The notes under the pieces: generated by a model
The model's database searches: none
What the model was told of the DNA's origin: nothing
Seen by the model: the letters and a program-made list of their open reading frames with translations, nothing else
Made by a program: the position numbers and the translations under genes
Shown: piece after piece, positions 1 through 9,147 of the stretch
Layout: the number at the start of each line of letters is the position of its first letter
Numbering within the stretch: the first letter of the stretch is position 1
DNA from: Sphingobacteriia bacterium
GTDB lineage: Bacteria > Bacteroidota > Bacteroidia > Chitinophagales > Chitinophagaceae
DNA length: 64,000 bases
Direction: 5' to 3'
Assembly: GCA_017304675.1 (NCBI GenBank)
Contig: JAFKLS010000019.1
Coordinates: 1 to 64,000, forward strand

Positions 1-170
1 CCCGTTGCCAAACCCAACACACAATCAAGCCCCTTTTGTTGTTTCTCCCGGATGAGTTCTGCCACTTGCTGCGCCACATAAGCTGAACCTTTTTGCACAT
101 TCGAAAAAACCTGTACGGCAACCTTCTCTAAACTGTCACTTAAATCAATGGATAATCTGGTGGATTTCAT
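1..170 (-). CDS. nagB: Glucosamine-6-phosphate deaminase, N-terminal part (cut by window edge)
   Basis: Only the first 56 codons lie in the window; the gene runs off the left edge. The start is the ATG whose complement ends at 170. The translation has the layout of the NagB N-terminus and ends in LGLATG, the start of the conserved sugar-phosphate binding loop (LGLATGSTP in the family). NagB converts glucosamine-6-phosphate to fructose-6-phosphate and ammonia in the cytoplasm. It lies 75 bases downstream of a GH20 hexosaminidase on the same strand, which fits use of N-acetylglucosamine sugars. Bacteroidota also have longer NagB fusions, so the full domain set cannot be judged. Confidence 0.8.
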   Translation of the reverse strand, partial: MKSTRLSIDLSDSLEKVAVQVFSNVQKGSAYVAQQVAELIREKQQKGLDCVLGLAT

Positions 171-245
171 AATTGCGGCTTTTAGCGCATAAATGTAATG
201 AATTATGCTACTTTTTGTCGGATTTTTAAGGAAACTTATTTTTAA

Positions 246-1907
246 TTATTTGCTGTCTGATTGTTCAATATAAATAGGGTTATAATGTACTTTCCATAAA
301 TCATATCGTTTAAACTGTTCTTTCAGGCGGCCCTGAAAATCATCCCAGTTACGATCGTCTTTTTTTGACCAAAGAACTTCACTGAGCGCAGATATTCTTG
401 GAAAGATCATAAATTCTACTTTGGTAGTATACTGCATATATTCTGTCCATACATTGCCTTGTGCGCCTATAACATATTTGGCTTCTTCGGGGCTTAATTT
501 AGAAGATTGTGGTTCGTAACTGTATACTTTAGCCACCGAAGTGTAGCCACCTATAGTAATGGAGTCTTTGTTTTTGGTTTGATTATGGTCGAAATAACAC
601 CAGTCTCCGGGGGTCATAATCACCTGATGTTTTTGTTTGGCGGCAGCAATACCTCCTCCTTCGCCACGCCAACTCATAACAGTGGCATTAGGAGCAAGAC
701 CACCCTCCAAAATCTCATCCCAACCAATAATTTGCCTGCCTTTTGCGTTCAGGTATTTTTCTATTCTTTGAATGAAGTAGCTCTGCAAGCCGTGTTCGTC
801 TTTTAAACCTTTTTCTTTTATAAGTTTCTGACAAAATTCCGAACGTTTCCAGTTTGCTTTGGGGCATTCGTCTCCGCCAATATGAATGTATTTGGATGGA
901 AATAATTCCATCACTTCATTCAATACATCTTCTAAAAAATGAAAAGTATATTCACTTGGGCAAAATACATCATCAAAAACGCCCCAGGCCTGCTGTACCT
1001 GTTTACCGGTACTGTCTCCGCTCCAGGTGGTTCTTTTAGCCCTGGCAGTGGCTTCAGCAGGAAAACAGCTTAATTGCGGGTAAGCAGCAATGGCAGCAGA
1101 AGAATGGCCGGGCATTTCAATTTCGGGAATGATGGTTATATGCCTGTTTGCAGCATATTGTACAATCTCTTTTATTTCTTTTTGGGTATAATAACCGCCA
1201 TATTTTGCATTGTCATTTCCTGTACCAGGGTAGTTGCCAATAATGGTTCCATTTCTGTATGCACCTACCTGGGTTAGTTTAGGATATTTTTTTATTTCTA
1301 TTCTCCAGCCCTGGTCTTCTGTTAAGTGCCAGTGAAAAATATTCATTTTATGCAGGGCAATAAAGTCGATGTATCTTTTTACAAATTCAACATCAAAAAA
1401 ATGGCGCCCAACATCTAAATGCATCCCTCTGTAAGCAAAGCGGGGTGCATCAGCAATTTCAACAAAAGGGATAGATAGTGCGGTGGCAGAAGCTGTGGGA
1501 AGCAATTGAATTAATGACTGAATGCCATAAAAAACACCCACATTGCTGTTGCCGCTAATATAAATTTTGTCTGCATCAACCACCAGGCAGTAAGCACCTT
1601 CGGTTGTGTTATTGATAGCGTTAAGGTTGAGAACGATAGCATTTTTCCAGCTATTGCCAGGCACATTTTTTTTATTGATATGGCTTTCTACTTTCAGTGC
1701 AAAGCCATAATATTTTTTCAAATAATCGTTCAAGAAGGCCGCCTCTTTCTCTGTATTTTTTTCGAGGAGTATTAGTTTAATATTCTCATTAATACTAAAG
1801 TTACCGTTGCCCACTTTTATATTATTGGGCTTGGGAATGATGTTTACATTTTGTGCGTGTGCATACATGTTGGCTGCAACGAGCATTGCAAAGAGCAGTT
1901 TTTTCAT
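246..1907 (-). CDS. Secreted GH20 beta-N-acetylhexosaminidase
   Basis: A 553-residue glycoside hydrolase family 20 enzyme that should remove terminal beta-linked GlcNAc or GalNAc from chitin fragments or glycans, outside the cytoplasm. Residues 1-19 form a signal peptide ending in AHA-Q. An N-terminal GH20b-like domain covers roughly 20-150 and the TIM barrel follows. The barrel carries HWHLTEDQGWR (193-202) and the catalytic pair D346-E347 in HIGGDE; the family uses substrate-assisted catalysis. It starts 31 bases after the CocE-type hydrolase gene and is followed by nagB, so the three may be co-transcribed. The exact substrate cannot be read from sequence. Confidence 0.93.
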   Translation of the reverse strand: MKKLLFAMLVAANMYAHAQNVNIIPKPNNIKVGNGNFSINENIKLILLEKNTEKEAAFLNDYLKKYYGFALKVESHINKKNVPGNSWKNAIVLNLNAINNTTEGAYCLVVDADKIYISGNSNVGVFYGIQSLIQLLPTASATALSIPFVEIADAPRFAYRGMHLDVGRHFFDVEFVKRYIDFIALHKMNIFHWHLTEDQGWRIEIKKYPKLTQVGAYRNGTIIGNYPGTGNDNAKYGGYYTQKEIKEIVQYAANRHITIIPEIEMPGHSSAAIAAYPQLSCFPAEATARAKRTTWSGDSTGKQVQQAWGVFDDVFCPSEYTFHFLEDVLNEVMELFPSKYIHIGGDECPKANWKRSEFCQKLIKEKGLKDEHGLQSYFIQRIEKYLNAKGRQIIGWDEILEGGLAPNATVMSWRGEGGGIAAAKQKHQVIMTPGDWCYFDHNQTKNKDSITIGGYTSVAKVYSYEPQSSKLSPEEAKYVIGAQGNVWTEYMQYTTKVEFMIFPRISALSEVLWSKKDDRNWDDFQGRLKEQFKRYDLWKVHYNPIYIEQSDSK

Positions 1908-1938
1908 TGGTAAGCTACTTGGTCTTATGGTTATAAAA

Positions 1939-3798
1939 TCAGTTCTTTAAAACTGGTAATAAAATTTTAGAATCGTTATGAAATATCCTGATGGTTGATT
2001 TTACGAAATCACTTTCCCGGGCGTGGTAAATATCTATAAATTGTTGAGGGTTTCTGTCTGCCAAAGGAAACCAACTGCTTTGAATCTGAACCATTATTCT
2101 ATGGCCTTTTTTAAAAGTATGTGCCACATCGGGCAAAGCATATTTTACAATGGTAGGTTTGTTGGGAACGAAAGGCTCCGGCTTTTCGAAACTGTTTCTA
2201 AACCTTCCCCGCATAATTTCTCCGCGAACCAGCATCTGGTAGCTATTCATGATATAACCGTTCGGTTCTTTGTTCTCGAAGTCGTCTGGAAATACATCAA
2301 TCAATTTCACTATGAAATCTGCATCGGTTGTAGAAGTACTTACTTTGAGGTTGGCAGTTACCGGGCCGGCAAGTGTAATGTCTTCCTGTAGGATATCTGT
2401 TTGAAAAACGAGCACATCAGGTCTTCTGGCAGCAAACCTCTGATCATCTGTCATATATTCCCTCGTTCTGTGAAAATGGATATCTTCTGTATAGGGCACA
2501 GGCTTGGCAGGGTCGCTTACATATTCATCGTATGTGGAGAGCGGTTGAACTGCAGGAGTGTTTTTAGTAAGATAGCCGCCCTTTGCCAAAACAAATGTTT
2601 CTGTTTGTATATTTTTTGGAGGCCATTGGTTGAATTGCTTCCACTGATTGGTGCCACTGAAAAAAACAGTTGCTTCGGCAAGGTTACTAATGTCGCCTTT
2701 TCCTTTTAAATAATATTGAAAGAATGGAATCTCAATGTTCTGGGCATACCATTCGCTTGTATTGCTGTTGAATTGAATGTTGCCTAAATGTGTACCATTG
2801 CCGCTTGCCCACTGGCCGTGATACCATGGGCCCATTACCAGCCTATTGTTGTTTTTTGCTTTTGCTTCAATGGCTTTGTACAGGTTCCAGGCTCCAAAGC
2901 AGTCTTCTGCATCAAACAACCCGCCTACCACCATAGTAGTGGTATTGGGCGAAATATTGTTAACAAAGTTCCGGGGGTTTCTTGCTTTCCACCATGCATC
3001 GTAGTTAGGATGGACATATAAATCTTTCCAGAAAGCGATACTGTCACCCATTAATTTTTCAAAATTTAAAAGACTGCCTGTTTTTAGGTAAAAGGCATAA
3101 TTGTCTTTTGTAGGATATTGAAATCCTGATGGGCCGGTAGTAGTAGGTTTGGGCCTGGGCTTACCGAAACCTGAATAGAAAGCAAAGCCATCCATAAGAA
3201 AAAAAGCGCCGTTATGATGAAAGTCATCTCCCTGAAACCAGTCTGTAACAGGTGCCTGCGGGCTAACAGCTTTTAGGGCAGGGTGGTTGCATAATGCTGC
3301 CATTGTAGAGTAGAAACCAGGGTAGGAGATACCAAATACACCTACGTTGCCATTATTATTCTCCAGGTTTTTTACCAGCCAGTCAATTGTGTCATAGGTA
3401 TCACTTGCTTCATCAATATCGGTATTGTTTTTTTTGTTGGTATTGTAAGGCCTTACATCTACAAAACTGCCTTCGCTCATCCATCTTCCGCGAACATCTT
3501 GTATAACCATTATATAATGCTCTTTCAGGTACTCCTTATAATGATTCTTCCAGAAATTTCTGAATGCATTTTCTCCATATGGAGCGCAGGAGTAAGGAGT
3601 TCTTGTCATTAAAACCGGGTGTTTCTCGGTATTGTTTTTAGGAATATATATTGATGTGAAGAGCTTTATTCCGTCTCTCATTTCAATATATATTTCTTTT
3701 TTTATATAATTGTTTACAATCCATGCAGAATCCTGGTTCTGCGCTTTCAGTTCAATAAACAGAAGAAACAGGGTACATGCAATAATGATCTTTTTCAT
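1939..3798 (-). CDS. Secreted CocE/NonD-family (S15-like) hydrolase
   Basis: A 619-residue alpha/beta hydrolase of the X-Pro dipeptidyl-peptidase/CocE/glutaryl-7-ACA acylase group. There is a signal peptide (about 1-19). The nucleophile elbow GISYPG puts Ser at 158; an Asp near 296-299 (FDAED) and His327 (PWYHG) are the likely partners. The C-terminal part (about 400-610) is the jelly-roll domain typical of this family. Members cleave amides, esters or dipeptides, and the substrate here is unknown. It lies upstream of the hexosaminidase in the same direction and just after a terminator closing the pfkA-pyk unit, so it probably begins its own transcript. Confidence 0.88.
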   Translation of the reverse strand: MKKIIIACTLFLLFIELKAQNQDSAWIVNNYIKKEIYIEMRDGIKLFTSIYIPKNNTEKHPVLMTRTPYSCAPYGENAFRNFWKNHYKEYLKEHYIMVIQDVRGRWMSEGSFVDVRPYNTNKKNNTDIDEASDTYDTIDWLVKNLENNNGNVGVFGISYPGFYSTMAALCNHPALKAVSPQAPVTDWFQGDDFHHNGAFFLMDGFAFYSGFGKPRPKPTTTGPSGFQYPTKDNYAFYLKTGSLLNFEKLMGDSIAFWKDLYVHPNYDAWWKARNPRNFVNNISPNTTTMVVGGLFDAEDCFGAWNLYKAIEAKAKNNNRLVMGPWYHGQWASGNGTHLGNIQFNSNTSEWYAQNIEIPFFQYYLKGKGDISNLAEATVFFSGTNQWKQFNQWPPKNIQTETFVLAKGGYLTKNTPAVQPLSTYDEYVSDPAKPVPYTEDIHFHRTREYMTDDQRFAARRPDVLVFQTDILQEDITLAGPVTANLKVSTSTTDADFIVKLIDVFPDDFENKEPNGYIMNSYQMLVRGEIMRGRFRNSFEKPEPFVPNKPTIVKYALPDVAHTFKKGHRIMVQIQSSWFPLADRNPQQFIDIYHARESDFVKSTIRIFHNDSKILLPVLKN

Positions 3799-3822
3799 GG
3801 GAGCTGTTTGAAGCCATGAAAA

Positions 3823-3849
3823 TAAAAAAGTTCTGCCATTGGCAGAACT
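3823..3849 (-). terminator. Rho-independent terminator of pfkA-pyk
   Basis: On the minus strand a perfect 9-base stem (AGTTCTGCC / GGCAGAACT, 3-base loop) is followed by TTTTTTATTTT. It lies 28 bases after the pyk stop codon and before the CocE gene. Confidence 0.85.
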
Positions 3850-3876
3850 CTATTTAATAATGTGTGCCAAATACAA

Positions 3877-5370
3877 TTATTGTACCTGGGTAATTTTTAA
3901 AACATTGGTTGGTAAATGTAAATGTACCGGCGTGCTGCCTGTATTCACCACTACATCTTTTTCTTTAATAAAGCCTCTTGTTTTTAGAATGTTGATCTGA
4001 TCGAAGATGATGTTATCCAGGCTCTCTTCTTCGTTGTAATAAAAGGCTCTAACACCCCAGCTTAAACTTAGTTGATTTACCAGGGATTTTTCTTTTGTGA
4101 AAATATATAAAGGTGCTTTGGGCCTGTAGCTGCTTAACATAAAAGCTGTATAGCCGCTTTGTGTCATCCCAATCAGGGCATTGGCATTAACATCTGTTGC
4201 AATTTTGCAGGCATTGTAGCAAACAGCATCACTTAAGAAAGAGGGAGAATGAGGTAATGGTTTTAAATCTTCTTCGCGGTTGTACCTGTATTCCGTGTTC
4301 TCCACTTCCATAATAATTTTTCTCATGGTCTCTACAACCAGCGCAGGGTGCTGACCTGTTGCTGTTTCTCCGCTCAGCATAACTGCATCGGCACCTTCCA
4401 GTACTGCATTGGCCACATCGGTAATTTCACTTCTGTTAGGCTTTACCCGGTCTATCATACTTTCCATCATTTGCGTAGCCACAATAACGGGTTTGGCACG
4501 GTGAATACATTTTCTAATAATATCTCTTTGTGCCATGGGTACTTTTTCTACCGGCAGTTCTACGCCAAGGTCTCCACGAGCCACCATTATACCATCAGAT
4601 TCTATTACAATATTCCGTAAATCAACCAGTGCAGAAGGCATTTCAATTTTAGCCATTACTTTTATTTTGCTCTGCTTTTCAATAACCCTTCTTTTAAGGT
4701 CGATGATATCTTCTGCTTTCCTTACAAAAGAGAGGGCAATCCAATCTAACTGCTGATCTATTATAAATTCAAAATCTATGATATCTTTTTCGGTCATGGC
4801 CGGTAGCGATATCTTTGTATCCGGAAGGTTAACTCCTTTTTTAGGATATAAGGTTCCTCCATACGTTACTTCTACTTTTACTTCTTCTGCAGGAGTGATC
4901 TCTTTTACAACCACTTCCAGCTTCCCATCGTCAATCAATATTTTGTTGCCAACTTCCACATCTGCATGGAGGTTAGGGTAAGAAACGTAGATCTTATTTT
5001 TATTACCAATCACTTTTTCTTTGGAAGTGAAGGTTAAAATATCACCTGGCTTAATTTCAAGAGATCCGTTTTCAATATCTCCAACCCTAAGTTTTGGGCC
5101 TTGTAAATCTCCGAGAATGGCAATATTGTAAGGTTGTGTTTTATTAATATTCCTGATATGTTCAATAATCCTGGCTTTGTCTTCGTGTGTACCATGAGAA
5201 AAGTTAAGGCGAAAAATGTTTACTCCTGTTTTTACAAGCTCCAATAATTTATCGTATGTATCGCAGGCAGGGCCAACGGTGGCAACAATTTTTGTTTTAT
5301 GAAAAGCATGCTGCAGGCCAGCTTCTTTATCCATCTGTTGATGCAGATATTTGTCTACATGTTTACTCAT
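3877..5370 (-). CDS. pyk: Pyruvate kinase
   Basis: A 497-residue pyruvate kinase, which makes pyruvate and ATP from phosphoenolpyruvate and ADP in the last step of glycolysis. It has an N-terminal extension of about 25 residues before KIVATVGPACDTYDKL, then the barrel with RLNFSHG, the signature KIEMPSAL containing the catalytic lysine, the metal-binding GIMVARGDLGVELP and the C-terminal domain with TQSGYTA. The length is normal for the family. It follows pfkA by 52 bases on the same strand, giving a two-gene glycolytic unit closed by a strong terminator. Confidence 0.97.
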   Translation of the reverse strand: MSKHVDKYLHQQMDKEAGLQHAFHKTKIVATVGPACDTYDKLLELVKTGVNIFRLNFSHGTHEDKARIIEHIRNINKTQPYNIAILGDLQGPKLRVGDIENGSLEIKPGDILTFTSKEKVIGNKNKIYVSYPNLHADVEVGNKILIDDGKLEVVVKEITPAEEVKVEVTYGGTLYPKKGVNLPDTKISLPAMTEKDIIDFEFIIDQQLDWIALSFVRKAEDIIDLKRRVIEKQSKIKVMAKIEMPSALVDLRNIVIESDGIMVARGDLGVELPVEKVPMAQRDIIRKCIHRAKPVIVATQMMESMIDRVKPNRSEITDVANAVLEGADAVMLSGETATGQHPALVVETMRKIIMEVENTEYRYNREEDLKPLPHSPSFLSDAVCYNACKIATDVNANALIGMTQSGYTAFMLSSYRPKAPLYIFTKEKSLVNQLSLSWGVRAFYYNEEESLDNIIFDQINILKTRGFIKEKDVVVNTGSTPVHLHLPTNVLKITQVQ

Positions 5371-5422
5371 ATATTTTTTTTTCGATTGCTAAATATGATT
5401 GGTTCTTAGTTGGTTTGATTGG

Positions 5423-6412
5423 TTAACTGGCCAGTATTTTTACAATCCGCATCCATTCCTGCCCAATTCTCTGGTGCTTTTCTTTAATGGTATCGTTAAA
5501 AGGAGTGTACTGAATTTTATTGTTTAATACGCCCACCATAATATTCCTTCTGCCGAGTAATAAACTTTCTACGGCATAATACCCCATATGGCTGGCAATG
5601 AGCCTGTCTTGGCAGGTAGGGGAGCCACCTCTTTGAATATGCCCTAATATGCAAACCCTTGTATCGGCAGTTGGTATTCTTTCTTTAATAATCTCGGCAA
5701 GTTTATTGGCATCGCCATACTCCCCACCTTCGGCCACTACCACAAGGTTTACCAGTTTTTTTCTTTTTTCTTTTTCACACAAAGATCTTATAAGGTCTTC
5801 TATATCGGTTTTTGTTTCGGGAATAAGTATGTTTTCTGCACCGGTAGCAATGCCACTATGCAATGCAATATAACCTGCATCTCTGCCCATTACTTCTACA
5901 ATAAACAGGCGGTCGTGAGCATCCATCGTATCCCTTATTTTATCTATGGCTTCAACGGCTGTGTTCACGGCGGTATCAAAACCTATGGTGTAATCTGTGC
6001 CGGCCATATCGCGGTCTATGGTTCCCGGGATACCGATACAGGGTATATCGAACTCGTTACTGAATTTCTGAGCGCCCCTGAAACTGCCATCTCCGCCAAT
6101 TACCACCAGCCCGTCTATACCGAATTGTTTCAGATTTTCATAGGCAATAGCCCTGCCTTCCGGTTCCATAAATTCTTTGCTGCGGGCAGTTTTTAAAATG
6201 GTACCTCCCCGTTGAATGATATTGGCTACACTGCGGCTTTCCATACGAATAATATCGTTTTCAATCATTCCGGCATAGCCGCGCATAATGCCATATACTT
6301 CTAAATCGTTGTATAATCCTGTTCTAACCACCGCTCTAATGGCGGCATTCATTCCCGGTGCATCTCCGCCGGAAGTGAGTACTCCAATCTTAGTTACTTT
6401 TTTCGTGCTCAT
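5423..6412 (-). CDS. pfkA: ATP-dependent 6-phosphofructokinase
   Basis: A 329-residue bacterial PfkA, which phosphorylates fructose-6-phosphate at the committed step of glycolysis. It shows the ATP-binding GVLTSGGDAPGMNAAIR, the GGDGSFRGA loop, the catalytic TIDRD (Asp as base) and MGRDAG. The ATG at 6412 is preferred: the reading frame also has a TTG four codons earlier, but the family normally starts just before this lysine-rich beta strand. It is the first gene of the pfkA-pyk pair and is divergent from the RmlD-like gene at 6556. Confidence 0.96.
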   Translation of the reverse strand: MSTKKVTKIGVLTSGGDAPGMNAAIRAVVRTGLYNDLEVYGIMRGYAGMIENDIIRMESRSVANIIQRGGTILKTARSKEFMEPEGRAIAYENLKQFGIDGLVVIGGDGSFRGAQKFSNEFDIPCIGIPGTIDRDMAGTDYTIGFDTAVNTAVEAIDKIRDTMDAHDRLFIVEVMGRDAGYIALHSGIATGAENILIPETKTDIEDLIRSLCEKEKRKKLVNLVVVAEGGEYGDANKLAEIIKERIPTADTRVCILGHIQRGGSPTCQDRLIASHMGYYAVESLLLGRRNIMVGVLNNKIQYTPFNDTIKEKHQRIGQEWMRIVKILAS

Positions 6413-6555
6413 AATTAACGACAAATGAATGCAGTAAGCAAATTATTTACTGCTTTTGGTAAAATTGCTGCTCTAACACTAAGTTTCAAAAATAAGCATT
6501 TGAGAATAAAGTATCCGAAAGCATCGTTGTATTAATGTTTTTGTAATGTTGTGAT

Positions 6556-7437
6556 ATGAAAATTTTATTAACAGGGTGTAATGGATTTCTTGGGCAGCAT
6601 TTAACAAAGTATTTAAGCACTAAAGGCTTAAGTATTACTGCCTTAGGAAGAGGAGATTGTAAAATAAGTGAAGAGCCAGGACTAAAATATCAATCGATTG
6701 AGTTAACAAATAGTGATGCCGTAAAAAAACTATTCTCAGAAGAATCATACGATGTAATTATTCATAATGCAGCCATGAGTAAACCAGACGAATGCGAATT
6801 GAATCGTGAAGCCTGCATTAACAACAATGTTCGTGTAACGGAATATCTTTTACAACATGCGGCACTAAATACACACTTTATATACATTTCTACAGACTTT
6901 GTTTTTGGAGAAGGCGGGCCTCACAGCGAAACAAGTGTGCCTGCGCCTCTTAATTTTTATGGAGAAAGTAAATTAATGGCTGAACAACTGGTACAACAAT
7001 ACATGCAACAATACACTATTGTTAGGCCTGTATTTATTTACGGCCCTACTAACGGAAGCATGAGGCCCAGTTTTTTGCACTGGGTGCAAAAAAACCTGAA
7101 AGAGGGGAAGTGCATTAAAGTGGTGAACGACCAATTAAGAACCCCCACTTTTGTTACAGATATATGCGCAGGTATTGCAACTATAATACAACAAAAATCA
7201 ACCGGAATATTTCATTTGGCTGGTAAGGATATACTTTCACCATACCAGATGGCTTTAACAGTAGCCGATATGTTGAATCTGGATAAAGAATTAATTGAAG
7301 GAGTAGATGCCGTTACTTTTAAAGAGCCCGTACAAAGGGCTAAAAGGTCTGGGTTAACAATTGATCGTGCCAGAGAAGTATTGGGTTATTGCCCGTTAAC
7401 TTTTGAAGAAGGTGTTCGCAGAACATTTATGCAGTAA
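6556..7437 (+). CDS. RmlD-like NAD(P)-dependent sugar-nucleotide reductase (SDR)
   Basis: A 293-residue extended short-chain dehydrogenase of the dTDP-4-dehydrorhamnose reductase type. The Rossmann motif GCNGFLG lies at residues 7-13 and the catalytic YGESK near 135. The middle and C-terminal parts resemble RmlD (conserved RPVFIYGP and a substrate loop with LRTPTFV). No other rhamnose genes are nearby, so the true substrate is open; isolated RmlD-like proteins of this kind are common in Bacteroidota. The gene is divergent from pfkA and is followed after 25 bases by the CHAD-domain gene. Confidence 0.8.
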   Translation: MKILLTGCNGFLGQHLTKYLSTKGLSITALGRGDCKISEEPGLKYQSIELTNSDAVKKLFSEESYDVIIHNAAMSKPDECELNREACINNNVRVTEYLLQHAALNTHFIYISTDFVFGEGGPHSETSVPAPLNFYGESKLMAEQLVQQYMQQYTIVRPVFIYGPTNGSMRPSFLHWVQKNLKEGKCIKVVNDQLRTPTFVTDICAGIATIIQQKSTGIFHLAGKDILSPYQMALTVADMLNLDKELIEGVDAVTFKEPVQRAKRSGLTIDRAREVLGYCPLTFEEGVRRTFMQ

Positions 7438-7462
7438 TAACTTTGTATTCATATTCATAACA

Positions 7463-8308
7463 ATGCCAACGCTACTTTATGAACAGTATGTAAGGCGTAA
7501 AAGAAAGTTTGTACGTTTATTGCTTTGCTGTAATACCGGTGAGGAAGGCATACATGCCATAAGGCTAGAAGCAAAGAAAATTTTTGCACTGCTTCGGTTT
7601 ATGCAAGAAATATTACCTCAAAAAAATATTGTGCTTAAAAAACTGAAACCTGTTTTCCATAAAGCAGGCGAAATAAGGGAAGAACAATTATTTATACAAT
7701 GGTTGCAACAGCACGATTTGTTATTATTGGCTGATTTTTTTATAAAAAAGCAAAATCAACAAGCTGCCATACAGGCATTTAAAAAAAAGCTTAAATCTTT
7801 AATTAAAATTTTCGAACATCAATCATCCCCGGGCAAAAAAGATTTTAAAGAGGCAAACCAAAGTATTGCTTCTCAACAATATTTAATGGGTTGGCTTTTT
7901 AATAAGGCAATGGTATTAGTAAAAGAAAAAGAAGACACGGAGTATTGGCATAAATTAAGAAAAACAATTAAACAAATATTGTATGCCCAAGCATGGCTGC
8001 CGGCACAACAGCAATTGAGCAACTCTCTAACAAACAGCTTAAATAACCTGCAGGAATCTATTGGCAAATGGCACGATGCGCTGCTTATTTATAATCGATT
8101 ATTGCAATATCCTATTTACCTTTCTGCCAACGATCTTTTAAGAAATGAATACAAAACGGCCCTCGGAAAACTTAGGAACATTATAGCTTATAGAGAACGA
8201 AAAGTGAAGGCGCTTTTCAGTAATCATCTTGTTAAAAACTTATACAAATATTTCGGCCATCATACACCTGGCACTTCCGCCACCATTGGTTTCAATAGTA
8301 GTCAGTGA
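7463..8308 (+). CDS. CHAD-domain protein
   Basis: A 281-residue, helix-rich, strongly basic protein. The ATG at 7463 is preferred; the frame is open further upstream only through a TTG inside the preceding gene. The early segment HAIRLEAKKIFALLRFM and the later HKLRKTIKQI are the two conserved histidine/basic helices of CHAD domains, which bind polyphosphate and accompany polyphosphate granules in other bacteria. No CYTH/triphosphatase partner is adjacent. Its last 69 bases overlap, in antisense, the 3' end of the ctlX-like gene, so its C-terminal tail (about 23 residues) was probably gained by reading into that gene. Confidence 0.8.
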   Translation: MPTLLYEQYVRRKRKFVRLLLCCNTGEEGIHAIRLEAKKIFALLRFMQEILPQKNIVLKKLKPVFHKAGEIREEQLFIQWLQQHDLLLLADFFIKKQNQQAAIQAFKKKLKSLIKIFEHQSSPGKKDFKEANQSIASQQYLMGWLFNKAMVLVKEKEDTEYWHKLRKTIKQILYAQAWLPAQQQLSNSLTNSLNNLQESIGKWHDALLIYNRLLQYPIYLSANDLLRNEYKTALGKLRNIIAYRERKVKALFSNHLVKNLYKYFGHHTPGTSATIGFNSSQ

Positions 8309-9142
8309 ACTGTGAATAATGGGATTGTAAGATTGTATAACTTCTATCTGGCTCTCGTTAAGACTCTCAAATGCCTGTGTGCTCATGATTAAAAACAATT
8401 GCCCGGTTTTATTTTTTACCTGTAACATGTTGCCTGCAAAATGATTCACCTGTTCCTGGCAGATAGCAATAACCTCTTTACCGGAATGGGTAATGGCTTG
8501 CAGTACCTGTTCTCTTTCTTCCTTGTCGGCTATGCATTCCGGGCATATAACAGCGTATCGATCAGCTATGCACATCATAACATTGGTATGATAGATCAAT
8601 TTTTTATTTGAATCTGTTGCAATAAAAGAGCAGGCTGTATAATTCATTTCTAAACACCATTGTTCAAAAAGCAGTTTGTCGGTTCTTGGAGATAAGCAAG
8701 CGTAGGCTATTTTGTTGGTCCTGTCTAAAACCATGCTGCCTGTTCCTTCCAAAAAAATATTGCTATGCTCTTTGCCTGTAAAATCAATAACATGCTTTAT
8801 ACTGAATTTCTGTTGTAATGTTTTTAATACAGTTGCTTTTCGCTCCAGCCTCCTGTTCTCTGCAAACATGGGGTAAAGTATAATTGTACCCGGCTCGTGA
8901 AACGATATCCAATTATTGGGAAAAACAGAATCTGGTGTTGATGGTTCAGGGCTATCTTGTATAACGGTTACATTAATGCCTGCAGAAATTAGTTTCTGAA
9001 CAAAATCATCAAACTCTTCAGCTGCCTTATAGGCAGTGCTACCATCTGTTGCAGCTACCTGAAAACTATTGTTTACTGCAGTTTGAGTATTGAAATAAAA
9101 ATTGGCCGGCCTTATCATTAATAAGTGATCGGTTGTTTGCAT
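8240..9142 (-). CDS. ctlX: CtlX-type citrulline hydrolase (ADI/amidinotransferase superfamily)
   Basis: A 300-residue guanidino/ureido-group modifying enzyme. The ATG at 9142 is chosen; the frame extends upstream to a TTG at 9187, but that would overlap the preceding gene. The sequence matches the CtlX family (citrulline utilisation hydrolase) in its early IRPANFYFN, VFPNNWISFH, the substrate and catalytic E-G-T-G-S region and a C-terminal GGGSARC with the nucleophile Cys293. The family is reported to turn citrulline into ornithine. It follows an arginine deiminase gene by 5 bases, which fits sequential arginine to citrulline to ornithine conversion. A dimethylargininase-like activity is the alternative. 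Confidence 0.78.
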   Translation of the reverse strand: MQTTDHLLMIRPANFYFNTQTAVNNSFQVAATDGSTAYKAAEEFDDFVQKLISAGINVTVIQDSPEPSTPDSVFPNNWISFHEPGTIILYPMFAENRRLERKATVLKTLQQKFSIKHVIDFTGKEHSNIFLEGTGSMVLDRTNKIAYACLSPRTDKLLFEQWCLEMNYTACSFIATDSNKKLIYHTNVMMCIADRYAVICPECIADKEEREQVLQAITHSGKEVIAICQEQVNHFAGNMLQVKNKTGQLFLIMSTQAFESLNESQIEVIQSYNPIIHSSLTTIETNGGGSARCMMAEIFV

Positions 9143-9147
9143 AATAA

